DNA from: Aplysia californica
Lineage: Eukaryota; Mollusca; Gastropoda; Aplysiida; Aplysiidae
DNA length: 64,000 nt
Assembly: GCF_000002075.1 (NCBI RefSeq)
Contig: NW_004797528.1
Coordinates: forward strand, 891,281-955,280
Direction: 5' to 3'
A model generated the notes under the pieces. That model was given only the letters and a program-made list of their open reading frames with translations. It was not told the origin of the DNA and ran no database searches. Of this stretch, positions 41,582 to 54,033 are shown piece after piece (within the stretch, counting starts at the first letter, position 1; the number at the start of each line of letters is the position of its first letter). The position numbers and the translations under genes are program-made.

Positions 41582-43900
41582 TGCTGAAATCCTAGTTGAG
41601 ACCAGATTGCAGAAAGATGCCAGTCGCCCCCGGCTGAGACAATAGTCTGTGCTTCAGATGAAAGTCAGTATACTTCTTGGCAGGTATGTTTGGGTGGCTT
41701 TGTCTTTCTTTCCACCATGAAGAATACGTCTTCACTCAGGAAGCCATATGTCATGTTTCTCGTGGGGAAATAGACAAAACTACATGCTGGGTCAAACACT
41801 AACCCTGTCAACGATGGACAGAAGCCACTGCCGGGTGGCAAAGATTCGTGATGAGAGAAGGTGGAAAGGCAACATGTGTACAGCCAACAACAGACTTCAA
41901 ATTGCTGTCGCCTAATGTCTCAAATAATTGTATCCTTCAAGCTGCTCATGGTTACTTGCTTTGAATGCCATATTATAGACTTGACTAATTCACACTGTTT
42001 ACAGCAATATGGTTTTCTTTGTTTATTGGGGGGGGGGGGGGGGTTTACATTCTCATTTTTCATTGAAGCTATATTTTTTTTGTCTGAGGTGATTAGAGAA
42101 ATTGAAGGTGTTAATTCTAAACATGACAGTTCATGTTTAGGGTTGTATTGTTGGGATTTGAAGAGATAAGAACATGTTCACAGTGAAATCTCAGTGGAAC
42201 ATACCCACATACATTTGGAGCAGAAATTATGTCTGCTGAAGCAAATGCATTTGCAGGGTTGGTATTCATGAGAAGTTATTTTGGGGCTTGGTGCTTTAAA
42301 AAATATACTTTGTCACTCAGTATGCACCATATCTCTGCCCTTACCCCCTACGTTTTTAGGTATGTTAATGAGCATCAGGTGGTAATGATATTCTGTGTAA
42401 GTGAAAATGAATCTCTCTGAGAAAGCAGTGTAAAAAGGCAATCCTCTTCTCTCTCTGTTTTATATGGAAAAGACTGAAAGCATTTATAATTGTTACTTTT
42501 TCTGCATCATGCCTCGGTATTATTGGTTTTTGAGGCATCTTTTTGGTACAGCTCTCTGTTGTTAGTTTTTTCAAACAAGTAGGCCTATATTTGTGATTGG
42601 CATGACTGTTCACTGAAGACTGAAAATATTTATTTGTGTCATATTGTCGATGATATCTCTGGCTGTAGCACCAAAGACAAGGTACCTGTCAAGACGTATA
42701 TATGCATAGAGTGTATGAAAGCAAAGTAGTTCTTCTGAGATATGGGCTTTTTTTTTAAAGTGTGAGGTATGTGGTAATGCGTTGTAGGACACCAGTGTGT
42801 CTACACTTATACTTTTGCTGTACGCATGTATCTGTACAAAACTTGATGAGTACTTGGGGAAAAATTGTTTAAAGTAGGTTGCAGTTTGAGAGTAAATGTT
42901 TTGGGTGATTTAAAAAAAAAATTTTTTAAATGAAAAGTTGCATTTTTTAGAACTATTTTTCTTCCTTGCCTTCCTCATGTAGGTCTACAAAAATGCACAA
43001 GAGAATAGTGATGATGTTGTATTTGAAGAGTATTTGTTAGCAGTTTTCATTTGCATTGTCCTGATGCCATATTATTATTCCAATGGTGGACTTACATTTG
43101 CAGAAATGGTAATCTCTGTACAATTTCACCTTTTTAAAAATTTAATTGGTTTTGATAGTGTACAAATTGTAAATATAGATGAGTGGAATCTGTTTGTTTT
43201 TTTGGCTAGAGGGAGTAGGGAGGTGTAGGCCAGAACTTTTCAGCGTTTGTTCTTGTTATAGAGGGTTAACACCTGAAGTGTCGGATGGACAACAAATAAT
43301 GACTAACTGGTAAAATGCACACAAAATGTCTATACATTACTGCATTGTGTTCATACCAGACCACCGTTGATGGCTGAATTGATTTGTCGCCTGTCTGTTA
43401 TTTCTGTTTTGATGGGGCGGTAAAATTCCTCCGTCAACAATTGCGTAATACGTAGATTTCACACACAATCTTGTCTGAAATCTACTCTCTACATAGCCGT
43501 CAATATGCATGTAATATTCAAGTCATTGCTTGCTTCCAGCATGGATACAGCTGCGTGCTAGGTTTGATCATTATTGTGTTTACAAGGCTAGGGATTTATG
43601 AAAAAAACAACTAACAAACTGTATGCAATTTAACAGTATGCTTCTGAGGCTTGGAAAGACATGGCGAAAAAACCCATATTGAAGGAAATGATTTCTGTCT
43701 ACTCCTGCTCTACCCTTCTCCATTAAACAAAAAAAAAAAGCCTTGTTCGAATTGTTTGCAACTCTGGGCATTGCGACAGATGGCATTGTTTCAGTTGCTC
43801 TATTCGCTACTGACTGTGAGCCTCAGACCACACTCTATTCGAGTTGAATCTGTACAAATAATCAAGGAAATCTTTTTCTTAGTAAGAGTTTTATGGTGCT
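41582..43900. other. TMEM170 3' UTR and downstream spacer
   Basis: No coding exon is recognisable. It contains G/C homopolymer runs (42029-42043) and AT-rich unique sequence. The TMEM170 3' end cannot be fixed because no convincing AATAAA closely follows the stop. Confidence 0.5.
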
Positions 43901-44750
43901 AGCAGCAATTTAATGCTCCAGATAAAGAAAATGACATAATTTATAACTTTTCATGAGAACCCCCCCCCCCCCCCCCCCCAAATAAAAATTTTGATGCAAA
44001 TATAAAAGGAAAAAATATTTTTTAGAGAACCAGACCTTCTGATCTCCTTTCCCTGGGGTATAAAGCTCATCATACACTGTTTTGAAATTCTCCTCTCTTT
44101 GCTTACTCATTTTTTTACCGTCGCGTGGAGTCACGCTGACCTGCGGGATCACCACTTGCGACCTAACTGCTTGTCCGTTTCGCAGCGCACTTCAGTTGTG
44201 GGTGGCAGTATATTTTCAGCCTTATAGCCCACACTTAAGTACAGACTTTGGGTAAAATCCGGGCAGGAAGCAGATCCAAAGTTGAATTCTTCTACTCCAA
44301 CAGAAATGGCATCCTCAAGTTGCAGCCGTGTTGCAAAAATGTGTTTTGGGCATCAAGCCCAGATGACAGAATGTACACTTTCATCAGCATTTTGTGTTTT
44401 TGGAGGACACTGTAAAAGGAATAAATTGGAAAACAAAAAAGACAAAGAGGTGTGTCAGATCCTACTTTCAATGATCGTCATGCCCCACTAGCCCGTGACA
44501 TGCAAAGCAGCTGGGGCAACATATCAAACTTTGACTCCAAATCCACACTTGTGGCAAGGAGCGTGGCACACCGTACTTTCAAGTCACAGTTGACGCAGAA
44601 GTTTTTTGGATAGAGAAAAAACCTGTTCCTGGGAGGAAGCATCTTTCTCACCGGTAATGAGGTTGGAGCGAGAGGGGCAAATGACGGAGACGAGTTGGTG
44701 AGCAATATATCCTCCTCTATAAACTACTATGTTCTACTCTGCCAGGGTGA
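43900..44750 (-). pseudogene. Remnant of an unnamed multi-copy invertebrate ORF family (CPK...FN.G type)
   Basis: Minus-strand reading gives VIWA, CPKHIFATRLQLEDAISVGV, EEFNFGSAS and later VTPRDGKKMSKQREENFK. The pattern W-CPK-x-lEdAv-x-FN-G resembles proteins found in many copies in cnidarian and mollusc genomes, usually with a basic KKR stretch. I recall the pattern but cannot name a function. Frames are interrupted. It is probably part of a mobile element rather than a host gene. Confidence 0.45.
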
Positions 44751-44879
44751 GTGTTGGGACTAGAGGAGACAAAACAAGATTTCTAATCAGAGGTGGTACA
44801 TGTTCGTCATGGCGCTTGGGTCGGACAGTGGTACTTGCACGTATGTTTTCTAATATGAACAAGAACCTGTCAAGATCCT

Positions 44880-45780
44880 ATTTGCAGTTTTTTGCATTCA
44901 CTTGAAACCATAAATCACTCCACCATGGTTTGACACAAAACTACAAAACTCAGAGGGTTCTGGGTTGAATCTGTGACCTTCCTTATCTCTTTACAACTGA
45001 AAAGTTCTCGAGGCAGTCTTGGTTAAGCCTACCTCTCCCACCGATCCACGCATGGCAGACTGCCACTGATGTTGATGCACCTAATTCTTTTAAACCATTT
45101 GAGCTTCTTTTGCAGGAAAACCATATGACAGTGTGATAGCATAGCCAATGGCATTCTTGCTTTTTAAATGGCAACTATTGAAACCTTGAAAATTTGATCG
45201 AAATTCTCAATGTAGATGGCTGTGGGCATTGCCTCTGCAGGCATTGCACCAAGTGTTACCACAGTAGTGACTCCTGCACCTACTGTGTGGCTGAGGAGGG
45301 CCATTCTGATTGGAAGTACTGAATCGTGTTGGTAGAATTTTACAAAGTAGTCTCACAAAACAGGCTGCTAAAAGGCCATGGATTTTCAAATTATTCCTGA
45401 TGTTTTTCTATAGGTGAGGGGGATCGAACATCACAAAAACTTTGTGATCGTCAAAGGTGAAAAAAGGATGGCTTTCTGTGACCCCAAGACGAGTGAAGAG
45501 GAGCGACCGGTTGTTGCTCCCTTGATCACGGATGATGACCCTTGGTCTAAGTCTAAGACCTGGGGCAAAAAGGTTTCTTATGGCGTGCTGGAAGAAGGAT
45601 TCCAGCATAAAAGCTTTTATTGGACCATTTGACAGTACATAAGAAAATGGTTGTTTCCACTTATCTGTCTTTCCTGTGACCATGAACATGAGAGCGTGAG
45701 TTGCCATAACTTTTGATCTCCCAAGAAGGCCAAAGTCTTCAAACCCTTCCACCTCATCATCTTGAGGATTGTTTTAAAAA
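44880..45780 (-). pseudogene. P-element / THAP9-like transposase remnant
   Basis: The longest piece (45752-45408) reads VEGFEDFG, ATHALMFMV, KWKQPFSYVLSNG, VIIRDQGSNNRSL, LGVTESHPFF and MFDPPHL. That is the RNase H-like catalytic core order of P-type transposases. Downstream pieces give SHTVGAGVTT, LGAMPAEAMPTA, SSNGLKELG and LNQDCLENF, the insertion and C-terminal blocks. The THAP zinc-finger N-terminus is not seen. The frame is broken several times (for example a stop after DPPHL and shifts before and after LNQDCLENF), so it is dead. Confidence 0.85.
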
Positions 45781-46273
45781 AAGAATAGAAGTGCCAGAAT
45801 CATAATGTTTGTACACATGATGGCCATTTAAACGTTAAAATCGCAATCGTCCAAAATGTGTTATTTTGCTAGTGATGTCTACAAACAAACTCTCTCAGGC
45901 CAACGTCCCTGTGTTCAGTAATACTACAGACGGTATGGTACTATCTGACACTCCGAGAGCTCCGGGTCCAATCATCAGAACCTGAGCTATTTGCCTTTTC
46001 TTTACACACCTCCTCCTCAAAGCAAATGTGACAAATATTTTCATTTATCTTTGACATCCTTGCTACCTTACCCGTCTTATATATCCACCTTCCTTTCTCT
46101 TCGTCTTCTTAGAAGACCACCCTCTTGTGAATGGCACAGCAACACTAATCCTTAAGACTTCACTTAAATTTAATGAAATCTCAGCCCTAGGCTTACGCCC
46201 CCTTGTGACAGCCACACCTCTGCTCACACCGTCCTCCGCTGCATCTACACCACTGACTGAAACAGGGGGGGGG

Positions 46274-46767
46274 GGGGCTCTCGTGGCCTAGAGGTTAAGG
46301 TGTTGGCCTCTCATTCAAAGGTCCAAGGTTTGAATCCAGGTAGCGGCCGAAAAAAATTTCTTCTCTAAAATTGTCTCCTTTCACCTTCTTTCCTGCTCTC
46401 TAGCAATGTTCTGTCGTCTGCTTTCATCTCCACCTCCTTTGCCCCCTCCTCTGGGCTCCTGGCTCTTTCTGCAGCCTTTCTACTGCTACTCCTTGGCTCC
46501 TTCTTACTGCTGTCTTTCAGCCACACCCCTGATGTTCTGGTAGGTAGGAAAGATCTACACCTAGCCTTCTCAGACAAAGGCGAAAAATTTCGGAGGGCCT
46601 GTGTGCAAGTTGTGCACGCTAAAGATCCCTTGGTGGTCAAAAGTCGTTAAGAGTAGGCTTCGGCCGCCACTCGGGCAAAATTCAAAATTTCTTACCAACT
46701 CAAAAATTTAATGTGTCCCGCTCGCTCATATGGCCTTATGCAGTTGCGAGCGCCGTAAAACACTTAC
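46274..46767 (+). mobile_element. SINE family A (tRNA-headed), copy 2
   Basis: The head has A box TGGCCTAGAGG and B box GGTTTGAATCC, spaced as in tRNA. The body has TGCTCTCTAGCAATGTTCTG and CCCTCCTCTGGGCTCCTGGC. The core is TGTGCAAGTTGTGCACGCTA, AAGATCCCTTGGTGG. It ends with the shared tail CGCTCATATGGCC...GAGCGCCGTAAAACAC. A G-run precedes the head. Confidence 0.88.
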
Positions 46768-46828
46768 CCCCCACCCCCCAAAAAAAATCCCAAAAATGAC
46801 TGAGCTCTCCCACTTCCTCAAAAGTTTA

Positions 46829-48090
46829 AAATGTCTTTCAGTGCTGCAAAACGTCTTTTGTATTGACTACCACCAGATGGCTTCAATACATTTGAGAACA
46901 TCAACAACAGAGACTCACTTTCATAAATGTCGGACATCCTAGATAAGGCTGATGGGTGATGCTCTCCTTCACCAGTTGTTGGCTAAGATCATTGACCCGA
47001 ACAATACCATGGTTGTGTAAATGAAACAAAGCAAATGCAATATTTCTTGACGATGTCAATAATTTTCCGAGCGTAGTTCTCAGACTCAACAAAATTATTG
47101 GTAAAATGTCCTTCAGTGCTGCAAGACGTCTTTTATATAGACTACCACCAGATGACTTCAATACATTTGAGAGCATCAACGACAGAGCCTCACTTTCATA
47201 ATGTCTCTGCTCAGCTAGGTTGCAAGCATCTGTGAAGTAACGAGAACGTAACTATTAGCTGCAGAATGAAGAGCTGCATCCACGCCATGCATATGACATG
47301 CCATGATATGCAAACATGGCAGTGACATTTGTACAGAAAAAGGGCAATGACATGATGCAACACCATCAGCGTCCACCTTCACATTGAATCGAAATCCACT
47401 AGATCTAGGTTCCCTAGCAATGAAGTTGGCATCATCTGGCTGAGCAACAAGAAGCTGCTCAACACCCACATGATTTGCTGTCATGGAGTTGATAGGATGT
47501 GAAAAGAACTCGACATAGAACCAAGCAAAATCTTTATGACATCCTAGATAAGGCTGATGATGGGTGATGCTATCCTTCACTAGTTGTTGGCTAAGATCAT
47601 TGACCCGAACAATGCCATGGTTGTGTAAATGATACAAAGCAGATGCAATATTTCTAGATGAAGTCAAGAATTTTCCGAGCTTACCATTCTCAGACTTAAC
47701 AAAATTATTTGTATCGTTCAGGAAATTGGTGACATCCAGTCGTTGATGTGCAGCCCGTTCAAGTTCAACTTTACAGTTCTGGAAGGTAATAACTGTAAAA
47801 CTCGGGACAGGCCACACACGGCTTTTCCTCTTGAAATTCCTGCTGGTCGGTGGTATCTTTCAGCATCATATGGAGATGCGTTACCTTAGACTTGAGGCTA
47901 CTCTCCAATTTCAATACTTCAGTCTCTTTTCCATGGCTGCATATACACGCCAATGACATAAAAGGTGTCAGGCCCAAGGCAACACAGTCTTGACTGCAGC
48001 TGCCTGGCTAGCACACTTGTCAGACATGACACTTGGTCCTAGCCAGGTCATCTCCCACAAATTCAGCGAATGCGTGTAGCAGCTGAGAAA
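46829..48090 (-). pseudogene. MULE-type transposase remnant with SWIM zinc finger and internal tandem duplication
   Basis: In minus-strand order: FAEFVGDDLARTKCHV, DKCASQAAAVKTVLP, LCHWRVYAAM (last part of the DDE core), then LGKFLTSSRNIASALYHL, PRSSGFRFNVKV and ASCHCPF...LPCLHIMACH. The last is a CxCx(n)CxH SWIM finger. A segment of about 150 bp (LTSSRN...QPYLGC) recurs at 46930-47090. A flanking 100-bp piece (46829-46926, 47101-47202) is also doubled, with a period near 273 bp. The frame shifts several times, so it is not functional. A decayed ZSWIM-like host gene is the less likely alternative. Confidence 0.7.
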
Positions 48091-48894
48091 AAAAAAACAA
48101 GAAAGAAAAATTTTTTTAACATGCTATTCACCACTCACAAATCTAATATTCTCCTATGGACCCTACAGAGAGTTACATTTTACCATCTTTATTTCACCTT
48201 TAACAGGGCCTCCCATTAACATCCCTATTACACTTTCGTAAATATGACAAGGAAATGGATAAAAGTAACAGGATCCTAAATCAAGTCTATTCTATTTGAC
48301 AGCCTCAAAGAGTAATTCAACAATTTTGCCAACAAAGTGTGCACTAAAATATACATCCTCTGTCCAATCATTCCAAAATTTCTCATGCTTTGCTTAAAAC
48401 AATAAAAAGAGAAGCACTCCACCCAGTTTTCAAACTATACATCCCTCTACATTGAGGATGACGACTGAACATTCTTTCTGCCCTCCTGTGATAAAATTAC
48501 GCCTATTGATAATTGACAATCGCCGACGTGTTTACTTTTATTATAAGAGGGCATTGATTACATTAACAGAAAAAAGTCTTAAAACTTTTAATATCACACA
48601 CCACTCACCGATGTCAATATGAAAGTTGTCTCACAATATTATATGAAGGAATAAAACACAGGCCTTGACCTACCGAGGCAATCCTGGACCATAATTTGGT
48701 ATAACGGGTAGCCACTGTTGTTCTTTTTGTAAGTGCCTATGGAATAATACAATGAAAGTATTTTTAAAAGGACAAACTTGATAGGGAACCCTGAAATTGT
48801 AACATTCTATACAACTCTAAGCTCAAAATAAGTGCAATTTGTGCAATTCTTATTGCACTTTGAATAGGATGCTATCGCAAAGTACTTCTCCTTA

Positions 48895-49042
48895 GTTTGC
48901 GGGAGGTCTCAGGAGATCCAGCTGCCCATTTGCTGCTGGATGGACAGGGGACCGGAAAAAATTAGTCTTTCATGGGACCCGGACCCGGGTTGATGGGCGG
49001 ACAGGCCAGTGCTCTACCGTCCGAGCTACCTGGATCCCACCC
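48895..49042 (-). mobile_element. tRNA-headed SINE fragment
   Basis: On the minus strand: TAGCTCGGACGG (A box), TAGAGCACTGGCCTGTCCGC, then CGGGTCCGGGTCCCATG in the B-box position. The tRNA-like part is followed by unrelated sequence, and no pairing acceptor stem is present, so it is a SINE head rather than a tRNA gene. Confidence 0.65.
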
Positions 49043-49287
49043 CACCCCCAACCCCTCCCTGAAATGAATTGCTGTAATATTTCTTCCATTTCCGTAAAAC
49101 CTTCATTGTTGTCAACTTTTTTAGAGATCATAACAGGATTGTTTCCATTATATTGATCGAAAAGCACCCATTACAGAACCACGACAGAAAATATACACAA
49201 TTTTAAAAATTTCCTTCAAAACACTATATCATAAGACACTTATCTACAAGTAACAGTCTTCTTAACAAATCTGAAGAAGTGTATGGT

Positions 49288-49510
49288 ATAATAGTATCAG
49301 TGGCCTTGTGGTTAAGCTAAGGACCCCTAATCTTGAGATTGCCTGTTCGGGGGTTTGAGCTTCAGCTCAGTCCGACATTGTGTTCTTGGGAATGGAACTC
49401 TACACAAATTTCTCATTTGGCTTGGTCCTTTCGGAGAAGGACATTAAACTCGGAGGTCCCGCCTCTTAAATAACCTAATATTGTTGATAGAGGCGTTAAA
49501 CCTATACTAT
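49288..49510 (+). mobile_element. SINE family E (tRNA-headed)
   Basis: Head TGGCCTTGTGGTTAAGC (A box) and GGGGGTTTGAGC (worn B box). Body CTCAGTCCGACATTGT, TTGGCTTGGTCCTTTCGGAG. End GAGGCGTTAAACC. It splits a unit of the minisatellite to its right: AACAAATCTGAAGAAGTGTATGG lies on its left side. A truncated relative is at 59488. Confidence 0.75.
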
Positions 49511-51310
49511 TTCACCATTTTAAAATCTACAACGGGGCATGCTATCAAACACCTCATACTTTGTAACAAAGCTGAAAAAGTGTATGCCACAATCTACAAC
49601 ACGGGCATGAAATGAAATGAAATGCCTCAGACTTTTTAACAAATCGGAAGAAGTGTACGGTATGCCACAATCTACAACACGGGCATGTAATGAAACGCCT
49701 CAGTCTTTTTAACTGAAGAAGTGTATGCCACAATTTACAACACTGGCATGAAATGAAACGCCTCATTCTTTTTAACTAATTGGAAGAAGTGTACGGTATG
49801 CCACAATCTACAACATGGGCATGTAATGAAACGCCTCAGTCTTTTTAACTGAAGAAGTGTATGCCACAATTTACAACACGGGCATGAAATGAAACGCCTC
49901 ATTCTTTTTAACAAATCGGAAGAAGTGTACGGTATGCCACAATCTACAACATGGGCATGCAATGAAACGCCTCAGTCTTTTTAACCAATCGGAAGAAGTG
50001 TATGCCACAATCTACAACATGGGCATGAAATGACACACCTCAGTCTTTTTAACTGAAGAAGTGTATGCAACAATTTACAACACGGGCATGTAATGAAACG
50101 CCTCAGTCTTTTTAACAAATCGGAAGAAGTGTATGCCAAAATCTACAACATGGGCATGAAATGAAACGCTGCATTCTTTTTAACAAATCGGAAAAAGTGT
50201 ACGGTATGCCACAATCTACAACATGGGCATGCAATGAAACGCCTCAGTCTTTTTGACAAATGGGAAGAAGTGTATGCCACAATCTACAACACGGGCATGA
50301 AATGAAACGCCTCATTCTTTTTAACAAATCGGAAGAAGTGTACGGTATGCCACAATCTACAACACGGGCATGTAATGAAACGCCTCAGTCTTTTTAACTG
50401 AAGAAGTGTATGCCACAATTTACAACACTGGCATGAAATGAAACGCCTCATTCTTTTTAACTAATTGGAAGAAGTGTACGGTATGCCACAATCTACAACA
50501 TGGGCATGTAATGAAACGCCTCAGTCTTTTTAACTGAAGAAGTGTATGCCACAATTTACAACACTGGCATGAAATGAAACGCCTCATTCTTTTTAACTAA
50601 TTGGAAGAAGTGTACGGTATGCCACAATCTACAACATGGGCATGTAATGAAACGCCTCAGTCTTTTTAACTGAAGAAGTGTATGCCACAATTTACAACAC
50701 TGGCATGAAATGAAACGCCTCATTCTTTTTAACTAATTGGAAGAAGTGTACGGTATGCCACAATCTACAACATGGGCATGTAATGAAACGCCTCAGTCTT
50801 TTTAACTGAAGAAGTGTATGCCACAATTTACAACACGGGCATGAAATGAAACGCCTCATTCTTTTTAACAAATCGGAAGAAGTGTACGGTATGCCACAAT
50901 CTACAACACGGTCATGAAATGAAACACCTCATTCTTTTTAACAAATCGGAAGAAGTGTATGCCACAATCTACAACATGGGCATGAAATGACACACCTCAG
51001 TCTTTTTAACTGAAGAAGTGTATGCAACAATTTACAACACGGGCATGTAATGAAACGCCTCAGTCTTTTTAACAAATCGGAAGAAGTGTATGCCAAAATC
51101 TACAACATGGGCATGAAATGAAACGCCTCAGTCTTTTTAACAAATCGGAAGAAGTGTATGCCAAAATCTACAACATGGGCATGAAATGAAACGCTGCATT
51201 CTTTTTAACAAATCGGAAAAAGTGTACGGTATGCCACAATCTACAACATGGGCATGAAATGAAACGCCTCAGTCTTTTTAACTGAAGAAGTGTACGCCAC
51301 AATCTACAAT
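49511..51310 (+). repeat. Minisatellite of alternating about 68- and 74-bp units, about 25 units
   Basis: Each unit carries GAAACGCCTCA(G/T)TCTTTTTAAC, then GAAGAAGTGTA(CGG)TATGCCAC, AAT(C/T)TACAACA and GGCATG. Units with ACTGAAGAAGTGTATGCC alternate with units having ACAAATCGGAAGAAGTGTAC, giving a dimer period of about 142 bp over much of the array. The continuous open frames across it only reflect the unit length. Confidence 0.95.
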
Positions 51311-51603
51311 ATGAAGCAGATGTTGAGAAGGCAGTGCAGTAATTGACATGATTCAATTCAAAGAGCTAAATGCGAGCAGACCAGTAAACTCATACAGATG
51401 TTATATACATAGGATGTATTCACAGTGTTGCATGGGGTGCTCAAATGAAACCAAACCAGCATAGGCATAAAAAAAGTAAAATAAAATACATCATAGAGGT
51501 CGCCGTCTCTTACTTGGGGGAGTATCTCCATTGAAATGTCTTTTTAGCTTTGCAGACAACTCTGCTGAATCTCCTTTTAAATTCAAACCCGAACCCTTAA
51601 CCC

Positions 51604-54033
51604 CTAACTTCTGCAACCTAATCTCAATGCCTTCACTAGTTTTGGTATGGAAGCAGAAAGCCTTTCACAAAGAGCTTCAACATCTCTTGCACTGGTACAA
51701 CGACCACCATGCTTTTTCACCTTACTTGAAAGAGAAGCAAACATGTCAGTTGACTGCAATATCTTCTTAACCTTCTCCTGATTTTCAAGAAACTTCGTCT
51801 GAATGCCAAGGCGCACATCGGTTTCTTGCATTTTTCTCTCCCTCCTCAGATTAGGATTAGGAGCATTTGTTCGTCCAAACTGAAAAAGCCTGGCTCTTTT
51901 GATAAGACTTTTACTTTTAATAAACGCTGGTGTGTTATTGCGTTTAGACATTTGTATGGCTGAACGATTCTTCCAACTACAGTTTCGACGTTTATTAACG
52001 TCATAATCAAAATCTCCAAATGCTCCCTCACCTATCAGATTACATGTAGTAAGAGGACAATGTGAGTCATTGTGAGAGAGCTTTGGCAGTTTCCTCAGAC
52101 ACATGACCACTGAAGGGGCCATCCCCAAGAAAATCAGCAAGTTGACGCTTTGCAACAACTTCTGAATGCTTTGATAAAACAGAAAGAGCTTTCTTTATCA
52201 AAGACAAAAAATTTTCATCACATGATGACACAAAATCATGAATTGCAGTTACAACACTGGAAGAGGAAAACTGAAATTCATGCCCGAAAACTGACAAAAA
52301 GGAAGGATCAAATAAATACAAAAGAGGGGTCCGCTGTACATTTCTCAAAGAAACTACACAATTGCTTTACATAAACATGAAAATCAGTGTATTTTGTTTT
52401 GGCTTTTTAGTAACTCCCAATAAGGCCAGGTAACTTTGACATTTAAAAAAAGCAAGAGCACAAATTTAAAGACACATAATGTTGTGATCTTCAATATCAA
52501 GGCAAACACTTTTCATTTTCTTATTATTGATTTTATCTGGGAGCCCACCACACGTAAAAAACAGACGAATCTTTCTTTGATGTAATATAAGAGAGGCAGC
52601 AGCAGCAAAAAAAACTATTGAAACGATTAGATTGAAAAGAAGGAATAGTTGATTCTTCACGAAAAGTAATCCACTGATCCCTGTACCCATTTTTATGATC
52701 CCCCCTTGGCCCAAGCACATCACAAGCTGTTCTAATCAAACGCGCTGTTGCTGTCTCATTAACTAAAATCTTAAACATTGGTGACTTGTCCCGCCCCAGT
52801 TTCTCACCCAGTTCTTTTATAAGGTCCCCTTCAAGTTCAGCCAAACCCTTTTCACGAGCGCTGCTCAATCCCAAGAGGAAATGAGCATTGCAGTGAAGAA
52901 AGTTGACTTGAACCTCCTCTTCAAGTTCCTTGCTGATGTACTCCTGCAATTTATGCCCAAACAACTTCATGGCAGAAGCCCTGTCTGTCAATGTACTGGA
53001 AATTTTTTCAACATTTTGTTCAATATGTCTGAAGACAACTGAGAAGTAAAATCACCATAAGTCTTAACATGGGACTTGAAGAGGCCAATAGTAATGTCCA
53101 ACGTGTTGGCATCTTCTGATGCAACTGGAGTGAAACCCAAGTACAGTGTTATCCCATTGTCTAGAGACGGTTTATGACCAACAACCTTTCGATGATCCCT
53201 TGATGTTTCATCAGAATGCAGGGTGACATTATCACATGCGAGGATCATCTCAGTATTCTGCACCTGACAGATTACAAGGGCTTCATCACAAATATTTAAA
53301 CAAGTTGTTGAGCAAGGCAAATGATCAAACTTATGATTAAATAAATTTTGTGAAACAACATTTATGCAACAAGAAACATTAGCGGCTGAAACTCCTGTTG
53401 TACACATTAAAGAAATAACAGTTTGTCGTATTGGAGGAGAATACATATTGTTGAGAGGGTCTTTAACCTTCACACGTTTATCACAGTCACACTCGACTGT
53501 TTCGTTTAAGGCCTGACCCATTTCTTCTTTTAACCTTTTATTTTTAACACTCAGCTCCATCACTTTTCTTTTCTCAGACAAAAGTTGTGATTTTAAACTT
53601 TTAATTTCAACATCGTAAGATTTACTCAATCTTTCTTTCTGCTTTCTCTGATTGTCCAACAAACGCTTAACAATACTCTTATATTTCTCTTCATAGTCTA
53701 CATGACTTTCTTCCATACCACGTTTGCTCAGCCGCATACAGTGACGCCAAAGTCACTAAGAACATGACTGATGGTGTTCAGGTCCAAGTTGACAGACAGG
53801 TACTGCTGAGGATCATTTGGTGGCACCTTTTTAAAATCGTTGACTGCCCTTTCCACCAGCTTCCGGGCCGTTGATCTATTTTGAAATTTGATTGTACAAA
53901 TGTTTATGTTCTGACGTTCTCTCGCTGCATGGCACGGGTTGTGATCGTTGAAGAAGCTCAACAAGCTTTTGTACACGGTGTACTGTGGTAGCTGTTTCCT
54001 GTTGGTCGATTTTTCTTTTTTTTTTTCAGCCAT
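51604..54033 (-). pseudogene. Unnamed transposon-like gene, several ORF blocks
   Basis: Blocks in order on the minus strand: an N-terminal ORF (MAEKKKEKSTNRKQLPQYTV..., 101 aa); a coiled-coil-rich ORF (KRLLDNQRKQKERLSKS, then NVTLHSDETSRDHRKVVG, TLYLGFTPVASEDANTL); then STLTDRASAMKLFGHKL, NFLHCNAHFLLGLSSA, PSFQSNRFNSFF, AKRQLADFLGDG, and a basic tail. This block order is one I recognise from many near-identical uncharacterised proteins of cnidarians and molluscs. The paired Asp positions (HSDETS, LTDRAS) would suit an RNase H-fold transposase, but that is inference. The blocks lie in different frames, so it is either spliced or decayed. Confidence 0.55.

Noticed and set aside
49554-51356. Cysteine- and tryptophan-rich open frames on the minus strand (CPCCRLWHT repeats)
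   Set aside because: They are only the translation of the minisatellite unit, with no start context, conserved domain or flanking exon.
51604-54033. Reading this gene as a retrovirus-like or Polinton-type element
   Set aside because: No reverse transcriptase, integrase zinc finger, capsid or B-family polymerase pattern is visible, and no long terminal repeats flank it.
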